Assembly (NCBI RefSeq): GCF_001730225.1 | Contig: NZ_MIJE01000001.1 | Location: 558,001 to 622,000 of the forward strand | Length of the DNA: 64,000 bases | Source: Desulfuribacillus alkaliarsenatis | Lineage (GTDB): Bacteria; Bacillota; Bacilli; Desulfuribacillales; Desulfuribacillaceae | Reading direction: 5' to 3' | Part shown: positions 35,363-45,207 of the stretch, piece after piece | How the letters are laid out: every line of letters begins with the position of its first letter | Position numbering within the stretch: the stretch's first letter is position 1 | Notes under the pieces: model-generated | Seen by the model: the letters and a program-made list of their open reading frames with translations, nothing else | What the model was told of the DNA's origin: nothing | Database searches by the model: none | Program-made: the position numbers and the translations under genes

Positions 35363-36595
35363 TTGATTGAAAAAAAGACTTTAGAAAATGGAGTACGCAT
35401 AGTAGTTGAAAAAATTCCTACGGTACGATCTGTATCCCTTGGAATTTGGATAGGAGCAGGCTCAAGGCACGAGGCTAAAGGTAATAATGGGATATCTCAC
35501 TTTATTGAACATATGATGTTCAAAGGAACAGAAAAGTTGACGGCAAAACAAATTGCTGAAACCTTTGATAGCATCGGAGGACAAATCAACGCACTTACTT
35601 CTAAAGAATACACATGCTATTATGCTAAAGTGATTGATGACCACTTTGATTTGGCCATTGAAGTTCTAGCGGATATGTTCTTTAATTCTAAGTTTGACGA
35701 AGCAGATATAGATAAAGAGCGTGGAGTTGTATTAGAGGAGCTATCAATGTATGAGGATACCCCTGATGATCTGGTGCATGATTTAATTGGGCAAGCAAGC
35801 TTTGGAGAGCATCCACTAGGAAGCACAATACTAGGTACCAGGGAAGTATTACATAACCTCAACCGAGAAATGATAGTCAATTATATAAGTGAGAACTACA
35901 CTGCAAATAATATAGTCATTACAATTGCAGGTAATGTTAACGACTCTGTTTTTGAAAAAGTCGCATCGTTATTCAGTTCATTAAAAGGCGAACGACCAAA
36001 ACCAAGCAAAAACGAGATCAGTCTACTAAAAAACAAAGTAGTACTAAACAAAAAAACCGAGCAAGCCCATATTTGTTTGGCAAACAATGGTTATGCCGTT
36101 GGCGATAAAAGCATGTACACCTTAGCAATAATCAACAATATTTTAGGTGGCAGTATGAGTTCACGTCTGTTCCAGGAGATTCGTGAACAACGGGGATTGG
36201 CTTATTCTGTATACTCATACCACTCTGCTTTTTATGACAATGGTATGTATGTATCATATCTAGGAACTTCTCCTAAGCATGTAAAAGAAGCCATTGAAGT
36301 AATTACTTCAATATATAAAGACTTACACAATAATGGTATTTCTAAAGAAGAGCTAAATAAAGCAAAAGAGCAGTTAAAGGGAATGCTGATGTTAAGTCTA
36401 GAAAGTACAACTAGCCGGATGAATAGATTGGGTAAAAATGAACTCCTATTAGAAAAACAAATCGATTTAGACGAAACAATAGCGAAAATTAATGAAGTTA
36501 CACTAGAGCATGCTAAAGATGTCTGCAACCAAGTATTCAAAGATAAAAGCACAATAGCGGCGATTGGCCCTTTTGATGACATAGATTATAACTAG
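35363..36595 (+). CDS. M16-family zinc peptidase (MlpA/YmxG-like)
   Basis: Processing-peptidase-type metalloprotease of the insulinase family. The inverted zinc motif HFIEH (His46, Glu49, His50) is intact, with the third ligand Glu region in ERGVVLEELSMYEDTPDD. The C-terminal half has GGSMSSRLFQEIREQRGLAYSVYSY, the usual R/Y motif. A TTG start at 35363 follows GGAGG by 7 bases and gives 410 residues; an upstream frame from 35315 adds 16 unlikely residues. Position matches B. subtilis ymxG/mlpA. Confidence 0.93.
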   Translation: MIEKKTLENGVRIVVEKIPTVRSVSLGIWIGAGSRHEAKGNNGISHFIEHMMFKGTEKLTAKQIAETFDSIGGQINALTSKEYTCYYAKVIDDHFDLAIEVLADMFFNSKFDEADIDKERGVVLEELSMYEDTPDDLVHDLIGQASFGEHPLGSTILGTREVLHNLNREMIVNYISENYTANNIVITIAGNVNDSVFEKVASLFSSLKGERPKPSKNEISLLKNKVVLNKKTEQAHICLANNGYAVGDKSMYTLAIINNILGGSMSSRLFQEIREQRGLAYSVYSYHSAFYDNGMYVSYLGTSPKHVKEAIEVITSIYKDLHNNGISKEELNKAKEQLKGMLMLSLESTTSRMNRLGKNELLLEKQIDLDETIAKINEVTLEHAKDVCNQVFKDKSTIAAIGPFDDIDYN

Positions 36596-36624
36596 AAGAA
36601 TTGAGACGGAGAGGACAATAGATT

Positions 36625-37086
36625 GTGGAAAATGATATAACAGTACGCTTTAAAAAGCTATCAGAAAAAGTTGGCAATAGTGTACCAAGTCCGTTCTATG
36701 CAACAAAAGGTTCAGCAGGGGTAGACGTTGCAGCTTGCGTAGACGAAACGATAATAATAGAGCCAAGTAAATGGGTGAAAGTCCCAACAGGTTTAGCCCT
36801 GGAGATTGATAATACAAATATTGTAGGCCTGGTATTTCCGAGGAGCGGTCTAGCGTATAGGAATGGTATTACGCTGCAAAATGCAGTTGGTGTAATAGAT
36901 TCAGATTATCGTGGACCACTTGAAATACTTATAAGAAATGAGGGTCCTACTCCGATAGAAGTTAAAAACGGTGACAGAATTGCACAGTTAGTCTTTGTGC
37001 CAATATATCAAGTTAACATAGAGTTTGTAGAACAGCTAAAAGAAACTGACCGCGGCAGTGGAGGCTTTGGCTCTACAGGTGTATAA
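36625..37086 (+). CDS. dut: Deoxyuridine 5'-triphosphate nucleotidohydrolase (dUTPase)
   Basis: Hydrolyses dUTP to dUMP, keeping uracil out of DNA and supplying thymidylate synthesis. The five trimeric dUTPase motifs are visible: GSAGVDVAA, PRSGLAYRNGI, NAVGVIDSDYRG, GDRIAQLVF and the C-terminal RGSGGFGSTG that closes over the active site. Length 153 is full. GTG start with GGAGAGGA upstream. Confidence 0.97.
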   Translation: MENDITVRFKKLSEKVGNSVPSPFYATKGSAGVDVAACVDETIIIEPSKWVKVPTGLALEIDNTNIVGLVFPRSGLAYRNGITLQNAVGVIDSDYRGPLEILIRNEGPTPIEVKNGDRIAQLVFVPIYQVNIEFVEQLKETDRGSGGFGSTGV

Positions 37087-37217
37087 ATAATACTAAAAAC
37101 AGGCGCAAAATATATATTGATATACTCCCCTTATAGTAGACAGTTAAAATAAATTTACTGTTTATTATAAGGTTTTTTTATTATATTACAGCTAATCTTA
37201 GAAGGCGCTATTTATGT

Positions 37218-37246
37218 AACATGTAATTGTATATTAGCATAGGATA
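37218..37246 (+). promoter_or_regulatory. Candidate sigma-K promoter of dpaAB
   Basis: CATA-GGA-TA (37238-37246) matches the late mother-cell -10 (CATANNNTA) and AACA (37218-37221) lies 16 bases upstream as the -35. The genes downstream make dipicolinic acid, which B. subtilis transcribes from a sigma-K promoter. Confidence 0.55.
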
Positions 37247-37345
37247 CCAGTAACGACAGTGAGGGCAAAAATATATTATACTGTTTATTAGATAATGCTT
37301 GATATTTTTTTGATTTCGCTTACAATGTTGGAAAGGGGTTAGACA

Positions 37346-38245
37346 ATGCTTACAGGATTTAGAATAGCTTTTATAGGCGGCGATGCTCGCCAAATCGAAG
37401 TTATACAACATTGCTCGGACTTGGATGCTTCGATTTTATTATTTGGATTTGAAAATTTAAAAAACGAGTTTACAGGTGCGATTAAGAAGGATATAACCCC
37501 AAATTCTTTTGAGAATGTTGATGCTATTGTGTTACCTGTTACTGGTATCCAAGAAGATGGAAAAGTCGACTCATGCTTTACTAATAAAGAGTTGATATTA
37601 ACAGAAGAGCATTTTGCAAAAGCAAACAAAAATGTAATTGTATTTACAGGTATTGCCAATCAGTGTTTAAAGAATTATTGTAGCATTACAGATAAAAAAT
37701 TAGTTGAATTGATGAATTTAAATGAAGTAGCCATCTCAAATTCTATACCTACTGCTGAAGGTGCGATTTTAATGGCTATTCAAAATACTGATTTTACAAT
37801 TCACAGCTCAAGTGTATTCGTTCTAGGCTTAGGTAGAGTAGGTGTCACCCTTGCTAGAACACTTAAAGCATTAGGTGCCAAAGTCTACTTGGTAGCAAGA
37901 AAACCTGAAGACTTAGCTAGAGCTGAGGAGATGGGACTTACACCTGTTCATATAAGTAAAATGCCAGAATATCTAATACATGCTGACATAGTATATAATA
38001 CTATACCTGCATTAGTACTAGATGCTTCATGCTTAGTTAAGCTACCACCACATGCGTTAATAATAGATTTAGCCTCTAAGCCAGGTGGTACTGATTTCCG
38101 TTATGCAGAAAAACGTGGTATTAAGTCAATATTAGCTCCAGGATTGCCTGGAATCGTTGCCCCTAAAACAGCTGGTAAAATCATTGCTAATGCTTTAGCA
38201 CGACTTTTATCGGAACACAAACATCAGCTTGGGGGTGAAAATTAA
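37346..38245 (+). CDS. dpaA: Dipicolinate synthase subunit A (SpoVFA)
   Basis: With DpaB it oxidises dihydrodipicolinate to dipicolinic acid in the mother cell; the product fills the spore core. The 299-residue protein has an N-terminal domain and a C-terminal Rossmann domain with the dinucleotide loop VLGLGRVGVTLARTLKALGA (about 154-173) and a later LASKPGGTDFRYAEKRGIK region typical of the family. GAAAGGGG precedes the ATG. Its stop overlaps the dpaB start by one base. The lysine-pathway genes that make its substrate follow at once. Confidence 0.96.
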   Translation: MLTGFRIAFIGGDARQIEVIQHCSDLDASILLFGFENLKNEFTGAIKKDITPNSFENVDAIVLPVTGIQEDGKVDSCFTNKELILTEEHFAKANKNVIVFTGIANQCLKNYCSITDKKLVELMNLNEVAISNSIPTAEGAILMAIQNTDFTIHSSSVFVLGLGRVGVTLARTLKALGAKVYLVARKPEDLARAEEMGLTPVHISKMPEYLIHADIVYNTIPALVLDASCLVKLPPHALIIDLASKPGGTDFRYAEKRGIKSILAPGLPGIVAPKTAGKIIANALARLLSEHKHQLGGEN

Positions 38246-38844
38246 TGGATGTTTCAGGAAAAACAATTGGTTTTGCATTTACTGGATCTCATTGTACCTT
38301 TGCTAAAATAATGCCAATTTTAAAAGAATTAAAAAATAGAGGCGCTGAAGTAATACCAATTATCACAGAATCGGTGAAAGATACTGACACTAGATTTGGT
38401 AAAGCAGCTGATTGGATTAAAGAAATAGAGCAAATTACAAACAACAAATGTATTAGTACTATCGTTGATGCTGAACCAGTAGGTCCTAAAGCTCTATTAG
38501 ACGTACTTGTGATAGCACCATGCTCAGGGAATACAATAGGTAAGCTGGCTAATGCTATTACAGACACAGCAGTTTTAATGGCTACTAAAGCACAATTAAG
38601 AAACCAACGTCCTGTCGTTATTGCAGTATCAACAAATGATGGTTTAGGATTGAATGGAGTAAACATTGGTAGATTATGTGCTATTAAAAATATTTTCATG
38701 GTACCTTTCGGTCAAGATGATCCAATTAATAAAGAGAATTCAATAGTTGCTGATATGAGCATGATTATTCCGACTATAGAAAAAGCTTTAGAATACAAGC
38801 AAATTCAGCCTGTTATAGTTGAAGTATTTAGTAAGAAGAAATAA
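38245..38844 (+). CDS. dpaB: Dipicolinate synthase subunit B (SpoVFB)
   Basis: Flavoprotein-type second subunit of dipicolinate synthase. The 199-residue sequence has the FMN-binding decarboxylase-like fold: IGFAFTGSHCTFAKIMPILKEL at the N-terminus and VIAPCSGNTIGKLANAITDTAVLMA in the middle, which is the signature region of the HFCD/flavoprotein family. The ATG overlaps the dpaA stop; GGGGGTGAA lies upstream within dpaA. With dpaA it confirms an endospore-forming host. Confidence 0.96.
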   Translation: MDVSGKTIGFAFTGSHCTFAKIMPILKELKNRGAEVIPIITESVKDTDTRFGKAADWIKEIEQITNNKCISTIVDAEPVGPKALLDVLVIAPCSGNTIGKLANAITDTAVLMATKAQLRNQRPVVIAVSTNDGLGLNGVNIGRLCAIKNIFMVPFGQDDPINKENSIVADMSMIIPTIEKALEYKQIQPVIVEVFSKKK

Positions 38845-38898
38845 ACAATATAAAATAAACAATAAAAATAATTAAGTTAAAGGAGTTGTAAGAGGGTT

Positions 38899-39948
38899 AT
38901 GGTAAAGGAAAAATTCAATGTAGCTGTTGTTGGGGCAACAGGAGCTGTAGGTCAAGCAATGATTTCAATGTTAGAAAGTAGAGATTTTCCAACGGATGAG
39001 CTGCGCTTGTTAGCATCAAAGAGATCAGTAGGGAAAAAAGTGATGTACAAAGGCAAAGAGCTAGAAATTCAAGAAGCAAATGAAAACGCTTTTGCAGGCA
39101 TTGACATTGCATTATTTAGTGCTGGTGGCAGTGTAAGTAAAGCGTTAGCACCTGCAGCAGTTAAAAGTGGTGCGATTGTCGTTGATAACACAAGTGCTTT
39201 TAGAATGGATGAGAATGTTCCGCTTATTGTTCCCGAGGTTAATATCGAAAGGGCAAAAGATCATCAAGGAATCATAGCAAATCCAAATTGCTCTACTATT
39301 CAAATGGTTGTTGCCTTGAAACCAATTTTTGATAAGTGGGGAATTAAGCGTATTGTCGTGTCCACCTATCAAGCAGTATCAGGATCTGGAGTAGAAGCTG
39401 TTAAAGAGCTTCAAGCTCAAGCACAGGCTGTACTTGATGGCAAAACAGACTTTCCAAAAGAAATACTACCCGTTGGATCGCTGCCAAAGCATTATCAAAT
39501 TGCATTTAATGCTATACCTCAAATTGATGTATTCGAGGATAACGGTTTTACTAAAGAAGAAATGAAGATGGTAAATGAAACTCAAAAAATATTTGAGGAC
39601 TCCTCAATAGAAGTTACTCCTACGGCTGTACGTATAGGTATTGTAAACGGCCATTCGGAGGCAATCTATGTTGAGACAAAAGAAGCATTTGACATGAAAG
39701 ATGTCGTAGCTTCCCTTTCCAACTTTGAAGGTCTACAAGTTGTAGATAATATTCAGGAACAGGAATATCCGTTAGCAACTGATGTAGATGGGAAACTTGA
39801 TGTATACGTAGGACGTATCAGAAAAGATTTATATAACGAGAAGGGCATTAACATGTGGGTTGTAGCTGACAACCTATTAAAGGGTGCCGCTTGGAACGCT
39901 GTGCAAATTGCAGAATATCTTACAAAAACTAAAGAGGTTTGGAAATAA
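38899..39948 (+). CDS. asd: Aspartate-semialdehyde dehydrogenase
   Basis: Reduces aspartyl phosphate to aspartate semialdehyde with NADPH, the branch point to lysine/DAP, threonine and methionine. Seen: the nucleotide loop VVGATGAVGQAMISMLE (about 10-26), the catalytic Cys131 in NPNCSTIQ, and VSTYQAVSGSG with further substrate residues. Length 349. It lies 54 bases after dpaB and before dapG-dapA, the same order as the B. subtilis spoVF-asd-dapG-dapA cluster. Confidence 0.97.
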   Translation: MVKEKFNVAVVGATGAVGQAMISMLESRDFPTDELRLLASKRSVGKKVMYKGKELEIQEANENAFAGIDIALFSAGGSVSKALAPAAVKSGAIVVDNTSAFRMDENVPLIVPEVNIERAKDHQGIIANPNCSTIQMVVALKPIFDKWGIKRIVVSTYQAVSGSGVEAVKELQAQAQAVLDGKTDFPKEILPVGSLPKHYQIAFNAIPQIDVFEDNGFTKEEMKMVNETQKIFEDSSIEVTPTAVRIGIVNGHSEAIYVETKEAFDMKDVVASLSNFEGLQVVDNIQEQEYPLATDVDGKLDVYVGRIRKDLYNEKGINMWVVADNLLKGAAWNAVQIAEYLTKTKEVWK

Positions 39949-39973
39949 AAATAATTCATAAGCAGGGATATAT

Positions 39974-41182
39974 ATGAGTATTATTGTGCAAAAATTTGGT
40001 GGATCCTCCCTTACAAGTATTGAGAAGAGGGAGCAGGCAATAGGGCATATAATCCGAGCTAAAATAGAAGGTAAGAAAGTTGTTGTCGTTGTATCTGCAA
40101 TGGGGCGTATGGGTGATCCATACGCCACAGATACATTACTAAGTTTATTTCATTACAAAGGCAAAAACAGCCCAGAAAAACGCGAAAAAGATTTATTAGT
40201 TCATTGTGGTGAAATAATATCTGCTACAGTTATGGCTAATATGCTTACACAATCTGGTCACCAAGCGATAGTTTTAACTGGCTATCAGGCTGGAATTCAA
40301 ACAACACAGGAGTATAATGACGCACAAATTATAGATATTAATACGGAAAGAATCAGAAAAGAGCTATTTGATGATAAAATTGTAATCATTACAGGATTTC
40401 AAGGAGTATCTAAACAGGGAGAAATAACTACCCTTGGCAGAGGTGGCAGTGATACTACCGCTACAGCCATAGGAGCAGCACTAGATGCAGACTACTGTGA
40501 TATTTATACAGATGTAGATGGAGTTATGACAGCTGACCCAAGAATTGTAGCAGATGCAAAAAAACTTAATACTATTACTTATCATGAAATATGTAATTTG
40601 GCTTACCAAGGCGCTAAAGTTATACATCCCAGAGCTGTTGAAGCTGCAATGCAGAAAAAGATACCAATTAGAATTAGGTCTACATTTAATAATGGGCCTG
40701 GAACAATAATAACAGACCAAAAAGTACAAGATATAAATAACAATCAAAAGCAATTAATTACAAGCATCACACAATTAGACAAAATAACACAAATTAAAAT
40801 CCATGCTGATGAAGGTCAGTACGATTTACAAATGAAGGTTTTCCGTGCGATGGCAGACAATGATATAAGTGTCGACTTTATTAACGTAAACATGAACGGT
40901 GTAGCATATACGGTTGCTGATGGAGTTACTGATTTAGCAACTAATGTTTTAAGTACACTAGGACTAAAACCGAAAATTGAGCGTAATTGTGCTAAAATAT
41001 CATGTATCGGGGCAGCAATGACAGGCGTCCCTGGTGTTATGGCGAAAATTATTGAAACATTAACATATAATAATATAAAAATTTTACAATCTGCAGACTC
41101 ACACACAACAATCTGGGTCTTAGTTAAAGAAAATGATATGGCAAAAGGCGTTAAGGCGTTGCATAAAGCATTTAATTTATAA
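39974..41182 (+). CDS. dapG: Aspartate kinase (aspartokinase I type)
   Basis: Phosphorylates aspartate as the first step to DAP, lysine and dipicolinate. The kinase domain begins with VQKFGGSSLTSIEKREQAI and contains TTLGRGGSDTTATAIGAALDAD and DVDGVMTADPRIV. Two C-terminal ACT domains (about 265-400) bind regulatory amino acids. Assignment to the DapG isozyme, which in B. subtilis is inhibited by diaminopimelate, rests on the position between asd and dapA. Length 402. Confidence 0.94.
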   Translation: MSIIVQKFGGSSLTSIEKREQAIGHIIRAKIEGKKVVVVVSAMGRMGDPYATDTLLSLFHYKGKNSPEKREKDLLVHCGEIISATVMANMLTQSGHQAIVLTGYQAGIQTTQEYNDAQIIDINTERIRKELFDDKIVIITGFQGVSKQGEITTLGRGGSDTTATAIGAALDADYCDIYTDVDGVMTADPRIVADAKKLNTITYHEICNLAYQGAKVIHPRAVEAAMQKKIPIRIRSTFNNGPGTIITDQKVQDINNNQKQLITSITQLDKITQIKIHADEGQYDLQMKVFRAMADNDISVDFINVNMNGVAYTVADGVTDLATNVLSTLGLKPKIERNCAKISCIGAAMTGVPGVMAKIIETLTYNNIKILQSADSHTTIWVLVKENDMAKGVKALHKAFNL

Positions 41183-41215
41183 TTAAGATTACTAAATGTT
41201 TGGGAGGGAATTTTT

Positions 41216-42082
41216 ATGGATTTTGGACGTTTAATAACGGCTATGGTAACACCTTTTACGGATGATTTAGAAGTGGATTATAATAAAGTGAATTTACTTG
41301 TAGATTATTTAATTGAGCAAGGTAACGATGGGTTAGTAGTGGGAGGCACTACTGGTGAGTCCCCTAACCTAACAAAAGCAGAAAAAATTAAGCTGTTTGA
41401 AACAGTAATAGAACGTGCACAAGGCAAGTTGAAAATCATTGCGGGAACAGGCAGTAATAACACAAAAGAATCTATAGAATTAACACAGGCGGCCGAGAAA
41501 CTTGGAGTAGATGGAGCGATGCTAGTAGTACCATACTATAATAAGCCTTCTGATGAAGGACTTTATCAGCACTTCAAAGCAATTGCTGAGAGTACAAAGC
41601 TGCCTATTATGCTCTATAATGTTCCAGGCAGAACATCTTTAAATATGAAAGCAGCTACTGTTGTCCGTTTAGCTAAAATAGAAAATATATGCTGCATTAA
41701 AGAGGCAAGCGGAGATCTTGCGCAGGTAACTAATATATTATTAGGAACAGACGATAAATTTTTAGTTTATAGCGGTGACGATTCAAATACATTACCAATG
41801 TTAGCTGTAGGTGGACATGGCGTAGTCAGCGTTGCAGGTCATGTTATAGGTAACGAAATTAAAGCAATGATTAACGATTATATAGCAGGTAACGTTGAAA
41901 AAGCTGCTAAGGAACATCAAAGGTTAATGCCTATCTTTGAAGGCATGTTTATCACCTCTAACCCAGTGCCAGTAAAAGCCGCCTTAAATCAAAAAGGTAT
42001 TGAAGTAGGTTCAGTAAGGCCACCATTAGTGGGAGCGACACCAGAACAACAGCAGTTTGTAAAAAACTTATTACAAGAATAA
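41216..42082 (+). CDS. dapA: 4-hydroxy-tetrahydrodipicolinate synthase
   Basis: Condenses pyruvate with aspartate semialdehyde, the committed step to DAP, lysine and dipicolinic acid. TIM-barrel aldolase of 288 residues. Seen: [16 protein letters not shown] with substrate-binding Thr pair, [18 protein letters not shown] with the catalytic Tyr, YNVPGRTS, and the Schiff-base Lys in [15 protein letters not shown] precedes the ATG. This is the last gene of the spoVF-lysine block. Confidence 0.97.
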   Translation: MDFGRLITAMVTPFTDDLEVDYNKVNLLVDYLIEQGNDGLVVGGTTGESPNLTKAEKIKLFETVIERAQGKLKIIAGTGSNNTKESIELTQAAEKLGVDGAMLVVPYYNKPSDEGLYQHFKAIAESTKLPIMLYNVPGRTSLNMKAATVVRLAKIENICCIKEASGDLAQVTNILLGTDDKFLVYSGDDSNTLPMLAVGGHGVVSVAGHVIGNEIKAMINDYIAGNVEKAAKEHQRLMPIFEGMFITSNPVPVKAALNQKGIEVGSVRPPLVGATPEQQQFVKNLLQE

Positions 42083-42136
42083 GCGAATAAAAACAAATAG
42101 TTAGAAAATCAAAACATTTAACAGTTATAATTTGTA

Positions 42137-42174
42137 AAGGAGCTTGGCTATCATACGATGTCAGGTTCTTTTTT
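42137..42174 (+). terminator. Probable terminator after dapA
   Basis: GAGCTTG pairs with CAGGTTC (two G-T wobbles) around a 15-base loop; an A-run and T-run flank the stem. Weaker than the other terminators in the window. Confidence 0.5.
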
Positions 42175-42220
42175 ACAATAGTAAATAAAAGAAATATATA
42201 ATAGTTAATAGGAGACTTAA

Positions 42221-43201
42221 ATGCAGCGGCTTTTCACTTTTCCATCACAAAATCTACATCTTGTTATCCCACTTAGTATGATTTTAGGTGTATTTTTAGG
42301 AATATTTGTTAACACTGAACAATTAAGAGCAATTATATTGCCCCTTACCTTCGTTATGGTCGTATCAGCAATGTTGGGATTTCCTTGGAGAGCTTTATTT
42401 CATAGACATGGCAACAAAATTTTATGCATTTCCTTAGTAATTAATTTTATTATTGTACCATTTGTAGCCTGGTTAACAATAACAATATTTCCTTTGACAC
42501 CAGAAATGGCAATTGGCTTTATATTTTTAGCAGCATTACCTACTAGTAGTATGAGTATCATATGGACCGTACTTGCAAAAGGGAATGTACAGGCTGCAGT
42601 GAGAATGAGCACAGTTGGTCTACTGATTGGTTCGTTTCTACTACCAATTTATTTATTTTTCATAGTAGGACAAACTATAGCTATACCTTTAAAAGACGTT
42701 TTTTTATCAATAGTGCTAATGGTCATTTTGCCATTATTAATATCTCAAGTTGTGCAGAAGTTCCTAGCATATAATAAATACGATAATTTTCAACGCATTA
42801 CTGGTTACTATCTGCCAAACATAAATAGCTGGCTGTTATCTATTATCATTCTTTTAAATATAAGCTTACAGGTTGAAGGATTGATACAATATAAGCAGCA
42901 AATTGTCGTATTGATATTTGCATTTACATTTTTCTACATTTTAACATTTTCTATAGCTACTATAATATCTAAAAAATGGTTTAATAAAGAAGATGGTATA
43001 GCATTAGTCTATGGCACAGCAATTAGACATTTAACAATTTCCTTAGGTATTACCATAGCTGCCTTTGGTGGAATAACGGTGTTTGTAATAACCTTCGCTT
43101 ATGTATTTCAAGCCCAGGCTGCAGCTTGGTATGGAAAAATTGCCAATAAATACATATGGAAATCAGCAATAATAACTGAAAATTCAAACATTACTAATTA
43201 A
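42221..43201 (+). CDS. BASS-superfamily (bile acid/Na+ symporter, arsenite-efflux-like) transporter
   Basis: A 326-residue membrane protein with about ten hydrophobic segments. Two inverted repeats of the bile acid:sodium symporter/Acr3 type are suggested by FIFLAALPTSSMSIIWTVLAKGN in parts and the later GIALVYGTAIRHLTISLGI. Proteins like this are often annotated as arsenic resistance proteins, but the substrate cannot be set from the sequence and no ars regulator is nearby. It interrupts the usual dapA-rnjB order and is set off by a terminator before it and a promoter after it. Confidence 0.7.
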   Translation: MQRLFTFPSQNLHLVIPLSMILGVFLGIFVNTEQLRAIILPLTFVMVVSAMLGFPWRALFHRHGNKILCISLVINFIIVPFVAWLTITIFPLTPEMAIGFIFLAALPTSSMSIIWTVLAKGNVQAAVRMSTVGLLIGSFLLPIYLFFIVGQTIAIPLKDVFLSIVLMVILPLLISQVVQKFLAYNKYDNFQRITGYYLPNINSWLLSIIILLNISLQVEGLIQYKQQIVVLIFAFTFFYILTFSIATIISKKWFNKEDGIALVYGTAIRHLTISLGITIAAFGGITVFVITFAYVFQAQAAAWYGKIANKYIWKSAIITENSNITN

Positions 43202-43213
43202 CAGTTTGTTGAC

Positions 43214-43242
43214 TTGTTTGTTAATGTCACTTAATGTATAAT
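43214..43242 (+). promoter_or_regulatory. Promoter of rnjB
   Basis: TTGTTT (43214-43219), 17-base spacer, TATAAT (43237-43242). The leader to the rnjB start is about 110 bases and AT-rich. Confidence 0.55.
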
Positions 43243-43359
43243 ATGGACAAGTGATTGGTGCGGTTTCCTTTATTTGTAAGCATAACAAACGAATACTATA
43301 CCAAATAATAATCAAAAAAAACAATCAAAAAAATAATATAATTTTATGGAGGTGGGATA

Positions 43360-45033
43360 TTGTCTCGCAATCAAGACAAGCTTTCTATCATCCCTTTGGG
43401 CGGAGTAGGGGAAATAGGAAAAAATATGTTTGTATTCCAGTATAAGGATGAAATTGTTGTAGTAGATGCTGGACTTAAATTTCCAGATGAGGAAATGCTG
43501 GGGATAGATATTGTTATTCCTGATTACACTTATTTAATAGAAAATAAGGATAAAATTAAAGGCTTAGTTATTACCCATGGTCATGAAGACCATATTGGAG
43601 GAGTTCCGTATTTATTAAAAAACTTCTCGTCATTGCCTATTTATGGAACTAAACTAACCTTAGGCCTAGTTGGAAACAAACTTAAGGAGCACCAACTTAG
43701 TGAAACTGCACAGTTAAATGTTGTTAATAGCACTGCAAAAATAGAGCTTGGAAAACACTTTGAAATTGAATTTTTCCATGTTAACCATAGTATTCCAGAT
43801 GCTACAGGACTTATTATTAAAACTCCTGAAGGTATAATTGTTCATTCAGGAGATTTCAAATTTGATCAAACGCCTGTAGATGGTAAAGTTACCAATTATC
43901 AAAAGCTTGCAGAATTAGGGAATCAGAATGTTATTGCTTTGCTAGTAGATAGCACAAATGCAGAGCGTCCAGGAATTACACTATCTGAACGAAGTGTAGG
44001 GATAGCAATCGATGAAGCTTTCCGCTCTGCTCAGCAAAGAATAATAGTTGCAACATTTGCTTCTAATGTGCATAGACTTCAACAGGTAATTGAGTCAGCT
44101 GTAAAGTTTGAGAGAAAAGTTACTGTAGTTGGACGAAGTATGATTAATGTCGTTCAAATTGCAATGGAGTTAGGCTACTTACACGTGCCAGATGGTGTAC
44201 TTGTAGATATTGATGAAATAGATAAACTGCCTGGAGACGAAATTGTTATTTTATCAACAGGTAGTCAAGGTGAGCCGATGTCAGCATTAAGCAGAATGGC
44301 TAGGGGTGCACATCGTAAAGTAGAAGTATTGCCTGGAGACACTGTGATTTTAGCAGCAACACCAATTCCAGGAAATGAAAAACTTGTTTCAAAAACAATA
44401 GATTTATTATTTAAGTGTGGAGCTTCAGTTACATATCGCTCAGTATCTGGGGTGCATGTTTCAGGACATGGAAGCCAAGAAGAACTTAAGCTAATGATGA
44501 ATTTAGTAAAGCCTAAGCATGTTATTCCAATTCATGGTGAATACCGTATGATGAGGGAGTTATCTAATATAGCCGAGCAAGTGGGCATTACTGAAGAACA
44601 TGTGATAAAAATGGAAATTGGTGATGTAGTAGAATTTTCTCAAGGTACTGGACGCATAACAGGCAAGGTTCCTTCAGGGAATGTATTAATCGATGGACTT
44701 GGTATTGGAGACGTTGGAAACATCGTATTACGAGACCGTAAGCTATTGTCTCAAGACGGTATTTTAGTCGTTGTTGTTACTTTAAGTAAGAAAGATGGAT
44801 CTGTCCTTTCTGGTCCTGATATTGTGTCTAGAGGATTTGTATACGTCAGAGAGTCAGAAAAACTTTTGGAAGAGGCTAATAAGGTGGTTGCTGACACACT
44901 TTCAAAAATGAATGCCGATAAAATGAGTGACTGGTCTTCTGTCAAAACAAATGTAAAAGAATCACTTGGTAAATTCTTATTTGAGAGAACTAGAAGAAAA
45001 CCGATGATACTACCAATAATTATGGAAGTATAA
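43360..45033 (+). CDS. rnjB: Ribonuclease J (RnjB-like)
   Basis: Metallo-beta-lactamase RNase with endo- and 5'-3' exonuclease activity. Seen: the zinc motif THGHEDHIGGVPYL (HxHxDH), FFHVNHSIPDATGL and VHSGDFKFDQTPVD, then the beta-CASP domain (about 210-370) with ATFASNVHRLQQVI and LSTGSQGEPMSAL, HVSGHGSQEELKLM, and a C-terminal domain. Length 557. The TTG start follows GGAGGTGG. Its position between dapA and tepA is that of B. subtilis rnjB; choice of B over A rests on this. Confidence 0.93.
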   Translation: MSRNQDKLSIIPLGGVGEIGKNMFVFQYKDEIVVVDAGLKFPDEEMLGIDIVIPDYTYLIENKDKIKGLVITHGHEDHIGGVPYLLKNFSSLPIYGTKLTLGLVGNKLKEHQLSETAQLNVVNSTAKIELGKHFEIEFFHVNHSIPDATGLIIKTPEGIIVHSGDFKFDQTPVDGKVTNYQKLAELGNQNVIALLVDSTNAERPGITLSERSVGIAIDEAFRSAQQRIIVATFASNVHRLQQVIESAVKFERKVTVVGRSMINVVQIAMELGYLHVPDGVLVDIDEIDKLPGDEIVILSTGSQGEPMSALSRMARGAHRKVEVLPGDTVILAATPIPGNEKLVSKTIDLLFKCGASVTYRSVSGVHVSGHGSQEELKLMMNLVKPKHVIPIHGEYRMMRELSNIAEQVGITEEHVIKMEIGDVVEFSQGTGRITGKVPSGNVLIDGLGIGDVGNIVLRDRKLLSQDGILVVVVTLSKKDGSVLSGPDIVSRGFVYVRESEKLLEEANKVVADTLSKMNADKMSDWSSVKTNVKESLGKFLFERTRRKPMILPIIMEV

Positions 45034-45076
45034 AGCTAATAAAATAAGCTAATATAAATAAACTAATCAATCACTT

Positions 45077-45109
45077 TAAAACCTGGAAAAGTAATTTTCC
45101 AGGTTTTTT
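45077..45109 (+). terminator. Intrinsic terminator after rnjB
   Basis: A 13-bp stem (AAAACCTGGAAAA with TTTTCCAGGTTTT, 4-base loop) followed by TTC. Confidence 0.9.
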
Positions 45110-45207
45110 CATGCTATTTAGGTTAAAAAATAAACTCAGTACACAAAATACTAGAAACACAATTATTTGTATTTATTACGACTAACATTATTGCTGGGAG
45201 GTGTACT

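Noticed and set aside
37148-37180. Terminator after dut (ACAGT ... ACTGT followed by a T-rich stretch)
   Set aside because: The stem is short, AT-rich and bulged, and the T run is about 15 bases away; not convincing.
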